A DNA stretch of 64,000 nucleotides from Epiperipatus broadwayi (taxonomy: Eukaryota > Onychophora > Udeonychophora > Euonychophora > Peripatidae), in NCBI GenBank assembly GCA_028023455.1, contig JAQFVV010012398.1, positions 4,858,682 to 4,922,681 of the forward strand, read 5' to 3'. The notes below the pieces were generated by a model. It did not search any database, was not told the DNA's origin, and worked only from the letters and a program-made list of their open reading frames with translations. Each line of letters starts with the position of its first letter. Position 1 is the first letter of the stretch. Shown here one piece after another: positions 59,366 through 64,000 of the stretch. A program made the translations under genes and the position numbers.

Positions 59366-61864
59366 TTTTTTGTAGAAAATATATCAAATCTTAAATCTTA
59401 GCAGTTCTTTAGCTACAAATGCTGTATACTTTAGTCAAATTTTGAAGAGTTTGCATCAAATAAAGTTCACATATTTAATGAATCTATATATAGAAAAAAA
59501 ACCTTTAATACTATCATTACTTCATTAATATGTTTAATTTTACAATTATATGTAATGCTTCAGTGAATATCCACCAAATATGTTGAAATAGATAGATTAT
59601 GCAAGTCAGACCATCTTTAATAAGTTCTTTTCTTCTCTATCATAACCAGAAGAAGGTTCATTAAAAGGGACTTCATAAATATATATTCTTTAATCAATTA
59701 GAAATATTTATTTCTAATCAAATTCTAGTATGATTCCATTAATGATTATACTGCTTTATGCAAAAATCAGAGTGAAAATCTTTGATTTTTTTAAACTGGA
59801 CATCTAGTACTATTTTCTCAATATCAAGAACTTGGCCAAAAATTAATAAAATGAGAATAACAAAAAGTGAAATTCAAGGTGTGCACAATATCATTATCAC
59901 ATTGACAAATATCAATAAGATATATCATAAACAGTATTTAGCATTTGATGAATAACATTGTATCCTACTAGATAAGAGATGAGTCACTGCATATTTCTTT
60001 TTTTTGCAGTTAATTTTTATATTTAAAGGTCATTTCACTACTGGCCAACTGCAGAGTCTAGTAGGTCATACAGTGACTGTAAGATTTGTTAATTAATTTC
60101 TATAAGATTTAATATCTCTGAATATATTCATTTAGTGATTTTTTTTTTTTAGTTATATCAAATAATAAAACTAATTTTTAAATATACTGTATATAGGGGA
60201 TTTAAACATAGACTGTCAAGCTCCTTTTAGCTATCCACTTTATCTCATATAAGTGATACGCGTGACCATACACATGTGAAAATCTGTGTTCAAATTCCCA
60301 ATAATTATATCTAAACTCCAAGTATATAAATGATAAATGTATTCAAATATTAAAAAGATATATAGTATATATTAGCTAAATTGGTATGGAAAGGATGTGA
60401 ACCTTTATTTTATATCCTGGATGAACTTTAATTAATCTACAAAAAATGTTTAATTGATTTAAATGGGCAAAACGCACCCGCATTTTTGTTTCGTTGTACA
60501 CGTAATAAGGATAAGACTATTAGAGGGAATTTATCATGACGTATTTCCAAGAAATATTTAAGCATATAATACATACAACTAACATAAAAATAACAATTCT
60601 GTTAACTTTTCAAGAGTGGCTATGCTTATCTTTCTCTAGTTGATAAAGTCGTATTATATCAGAAATAATATATATACGGTACATGTATTACCAAATTGTC
60701 AATCACAAAAATACCTCCTGATTATTGTAACAAAGTTTCAGATTTTAAAAGATTTAAGAGTGTATGTTTCAATATATCAAGTGTCGCTTAAACTTACAGT
60801 CCGACTACAAAAATGAGATTTACAAAAAAAAAAAAACAAGACTTGTTGAAAATGAACATGTACAACTTTGTATTGAAGTCATCTTTGGATAAAATTAAAT
60901 CTTTATATGGATTAATCTTGAAGATTAAAAAAAAAATATTTGCCGATAGGTGAAAGCATTAACTTACTACTATATGTTGCAAGCAGAAAGCAAAAGGTTA
61001 ACTATCACTTGTTTTAAAAGGTAAAAAAATATATAAACAAGAATAGTAGTATTTTTTCCTTCTACTTTTTTTTATTACGTTTATAATAAATACATTTTGT
61101 TTAGTAAGATAGATTGAATTAATAAAACAAGAGACCAAGTGATAACAATTTATCATTGTTTGGCAACCTTTTAACATAAAATAATTTATTTCTCATTTTA
61201 GAACTACGTTATATTAATGTGCATTGAGAAAAGAAAATGAAATTAAAATTGAACTATATTTAACAAATTAATTAATTCCGAAGTGAGTTTTAAAAACATA
61301 GGGGATCTTTAATACTAATAAAAAAAAAAAGTCAATTAAATGTATACGTGTTACAAATAACTCCCAATCCACAAAGCTATATAAAAAAATAATAGCCTGA
61401 AGACTTATCAAAATAATAATTAAGATCTATGCGATTTATAATGCTTTCTAAACCATTTTTCGATTTTCAGAGAACAAATAACCCAAAGGAGTTTCAAAAC
61501 TCTCCTACATTTTTGTGGCTTTTCTCAATCATTAATGAGTTCCTTCCTCACGTTAACCTACTGGTTAGAATCTGACTTTTTTAACAACACTTTGTCCAAA
61601 TCAAACACATTCTTGAATTATACAGATTTTATACATTGATTGCTACTCAGATAAATGCCTTAATTCATTATTACTAAAGGGGAAGTCAACATCTGATGAT
61701 GCGCTATTTTTTGAATATTATAAATCTCTGTGCATTCAACCCCCAGTAAGAGTTTTAAAAACGAAGTTAATCACTTAAGTTAAGAGCATATTTGTATATG
61801 CACCAATGCTTATTTACCATGCTTATATCAAGCCTGAGTCTATTATGTGCCTGATGTTATAATC
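59366..61864. other. AT-rich region, no gene seen
   Basis: 2.5 kb without recognised coding, RNA or repeat features. Confidence 0.4.
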
Positions 61865-62253
61865 CAGGGGTCCCCAAACTTTTTGCACTTAAGAGCACAT
61901 TCTTTAATACCGGCCAGGTGGCGGGCACCATTTATTTTTTTAACCAGGTGGCAGGCACTATTTATTTTTTCAATGTAAATTTATAGTTGGAAATTGTTAA
62001 TAATACACATAATGTACAAAAAAATATTTATTTCAAAAATAAAATTTTAATATATAATTAACGTTTATATTTTTATGCTGTAAAAGTATAATATGCCGTA
62101 TAATACAATAATTTATAAGAAATTTAAAAAATTAAATTTATTTGTATCAGATAAATAATTTTTTATGGTGTTCGGATAGCGGCGGGCACATGTAAAATGG
62201 TCTGTGGGCACCATGGTGCCCGCGGGCATAGGGTTGGGGACCCCTGTATAATC
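61858..62253. mobile_element. 382-bp hAT-type MITE
   Basis: The element 61865-62246 has inverted termini CAGGGGTCCCCAAACT and GTTGGGGACCCCTG. TATAATC flanks both sides exactly (61858-61864 and 62247-62253), so the hAT-type duplication is 7 visible bases. Subterminal GGGCACCATT/GGTGCCCGC segments are also inverted. The interior is AT-rich and non-coding. The termini differ from the hAT at 34209, so a different autonomous partner is implied. Confidence 0.88.
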
Positions 62254-62528
62254 ATATATCGAATTGTACAAATTTAGTTAAATTATTGCATTTTATTCAT
62301 AATTTACTTTCTTATTTATCCATTTATCTTACACTCTCTTCATGGGTCTTTTATGATCTTTTGGGATCTAGTTCAACATTATAATTATTCATCTACTGTC
62401 ATTTTTTATAACAATACCTTCAATCCAATTAAACTTTCAGCTTCTTCATTTTTTAAGTAAGGTCAGTGATTTCTGTTATTTTCTTATTTATAAATCTTGC
62501 TTTTTATTCCTTGTTACTTTTACTACAC

Positions 62529-62666
62529 ATCTCTCCATATTTTCTCAAGAATTGGTGGTTGAGAGGTCAGCGAAAGCTGCTTTACAAGCAGTTGTCCCGG
62601 GTTAGCGAGTTCACTTCCCGGCTGATGCTATGACACATGAGAAGAAAAAAATCTCTCTATATTTTC
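62529..62666 (+). mobile_element. tRNA-derived SINE, third copy, inserted in RTE-like copy D
   Basis: The body 62545-62650 carries GGTGGTTGAGAGG (A-box-like, 62554), TTCACTTCCCGGCTGATGCT after the B-box position, then ATGACACATGAGAAG and an A-run. The flanks ATCTCTCCATATTTTC (62529-62544) and ATCTCTCTATATTTTC (62651-62666) agree at 15 of 16 positions and equal the RTE-like sequence expected there. Confidence 0.85.
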
Positions 62667-63038
62667 CCTGTGTAAACTGAAGTCTCTACATTACTTTTCA
62701 ATTAAGTGTCCAGACATCAAAACAATAAGTAAATACTAATAATAAAATGTTTTAATTTACAATCTTATTTTTCAACCATATAAGCATATTTTTTTAAATG
62801 TTTAATTATTTCTGTCAATAATCTGACCAAAGTATTTATAGTTGTTACCTTTTAATTTATTATTATTAATCTTTATTTAATCTAAAAGTCATTTAACATT
62901 CCATTACTTTTTTTCAGCATTTATCTTTGGTCCTACTTTTTTAATTTCATTGGTATGGCTTTTATAATATTTCTTGAAGTTCTGAAGCATTATTTACAAA
63001 AATAATCACATCAACTAGTAAAATGTAAATGCTTTAAG

Positions 63039-63446
63039 TAATCTAATTATAAACAGGCAAAACTCTCCATCTAGTAGTGCTACTCAGTGCAATCCAGAGT
63101 AATCAATAGATGCAAGAAGGTTTGTGCATAAAATCCCTATCTAGTGTATACTCATCCAATATCCCCAGACTAGTTTCTAGCTTTTGGCTTTCATCAGTGA
63201 GGAGCCTTGGATCTGAGAACACTGCACCTAGATCCAAGGCTTCTCACTAATGAAAGTCAGAAGCTGGAAACTATGTTGGGAATATTGCATGAGTAGGCAC
63301 TAGATAGAGATTTTATGGACAAATCTTCTTGCATCCATTACTCTGACTTGCACTGAGTGGCATTACTATATGGAGAGTTTTGACTGTTTTAACAGGTTGA
63401 GCAAGCATAAGAAATGGTAATCATGTAATGTTTAATGGTTTAATCT
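63039..63446 (+). mobile_element. foldback element FB, copy 4 (in RTE-like copy D)
   Basis: 63045-63440, flanked by TAATCT on both sides (63039-63044, 63441-63446). The left arm begins GGCAAAACTCTCCATCTAGT, the right arm complements it and is followed by the tail GTAATCATGTAATGTTTAATG. Closest to copy 1; non-coding. Confidence 0.7.
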
Positions 63447-64000
63447 CATATACAAAATATTTTCCATAAAACTTCTGTCAAAAGTTTTAGAAAGATGGAA
63501 TTATCCTATTATACACCCTTATTAATTTTCATCTAAGGATCTTCATGTTGTCGATTTATTGCTGAACATTTTGATAAATATCTTCAAAATATAACAATAC
63601 TTAGATATATGTCTAAGTAGTCCAAAGATTTAATAAGTGCCAAATTGCTTATAGAATCAAATGCTTTTCTAGAATTCATACTTGATAATTCTTTCTCATT
63701 GGTTTCTTTCTATAATTTCCTTTAATTCTTGCATGTGATATTATTGTGCTCTACTTTGTTCTTGTAATAGATTTGACTTTAATGTTTTTAATAGATAATT
63801 TATTTGTAGTTATGATAGTAATGATCTTGCATAAAATTATCAGGAGATTGATATATCTATAATTTCTAATGTTTTACTTTTTAACTTTTTTAAATATTAA
63901 TATCAATATTGAATTTTTTCATTTATGTGATATATATATATTTATCATTTAACATTTGCTGTATAGCTTTGCCAATGATTTATCTTATTTTTATGCGTTT

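Larger units (their letters stand above)
62300..64000 (-). pseudogene. RTE-like LINE, copy D (runs off right edge)
   Basis: Minus strand. The C-terminal region (complement of TGGGTCTTTTATGATCTTTTGGGATC near 62342) starts the relic at its 3' end. The thumb and YxDD-position remnants lie near 62990-63030, and RT-core remnants reach the window edge. Fully decayed. A SINE (62545-62650) and a foldback (63045-63440) are inserted in it. Confidence 0.65.

Overview
This is a eukaryotic nuclear window, very AT-rich, with no recognisable single-copy host gene, rRNA, tRNA gene or CRISPR array. It is a transposable-element graveyard. The mixture of RTE-like LINEs, an L1/Tx1-like LINE, Ty3-like LTR elements, hAT DNA transposons, tRNA-derived SINEs and foldback repeats fits an invertebrate animal, perhaps an arthropod. 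The species cannot be fixed from sequence alone. Most short open frames are chance products of AT-rich DNA or of microsatellites.

Layout. 1-803: the 5' end of a LINE on the minus strand, with an open ORF running off the left edge. 1142-7509: a decayed LTR retrotransposon with ~1.3 kb direct repeats, a reiterated primer-binding-like leader and a broken gag. 7912-9200: a SINE with a 15-bp target duplication, then a hairpin plus tandem ~320-bp array. 9540-11520: a second LINE family (minus). 11786-12803: a duplicated ~185-bp segment and a perfect palindrome. 13172-18929: a nearly complete two-ORF LINE (minus) lying between two (ATT)n arrays. 19233-22469: a probable very long solo LTR containing two minisatellites. 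22990-25340: an internally deleted Ty3-like element (minus).

27430-42400: repeated degenerate copies of one RTE-like family, foldback insertions, an unclassified ~1 kb repeat (called X here), a complete hAT element with a perfect 8-bp target duplication, and an LTR start. 42540-42930: a T-rich tandem repeat. 45774-51587: two long LTRs in opposite orientation. 52970-59240: two more RTE-like copies and a fragment of a further LINE family. 59275-64000: SINEs, a 382-bp hAT MITE and another RTE-like copy with nested insertions.

How the parts relate. The RTE-like family is the old substrate. Foldback elements and a SINE are inserted into its copies, so they are younger. The most interesting structures are the LINE embedded in an (ATT)n microsatellite, which suggests microsatellite-targeted insertion; three long LTR-like units that all sit in (AT)n tracts; and the foldback family with an asymmetric tail. 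All homology calls were made by eye from motifs; boundaries without target duplications are approximate to tens of bases.
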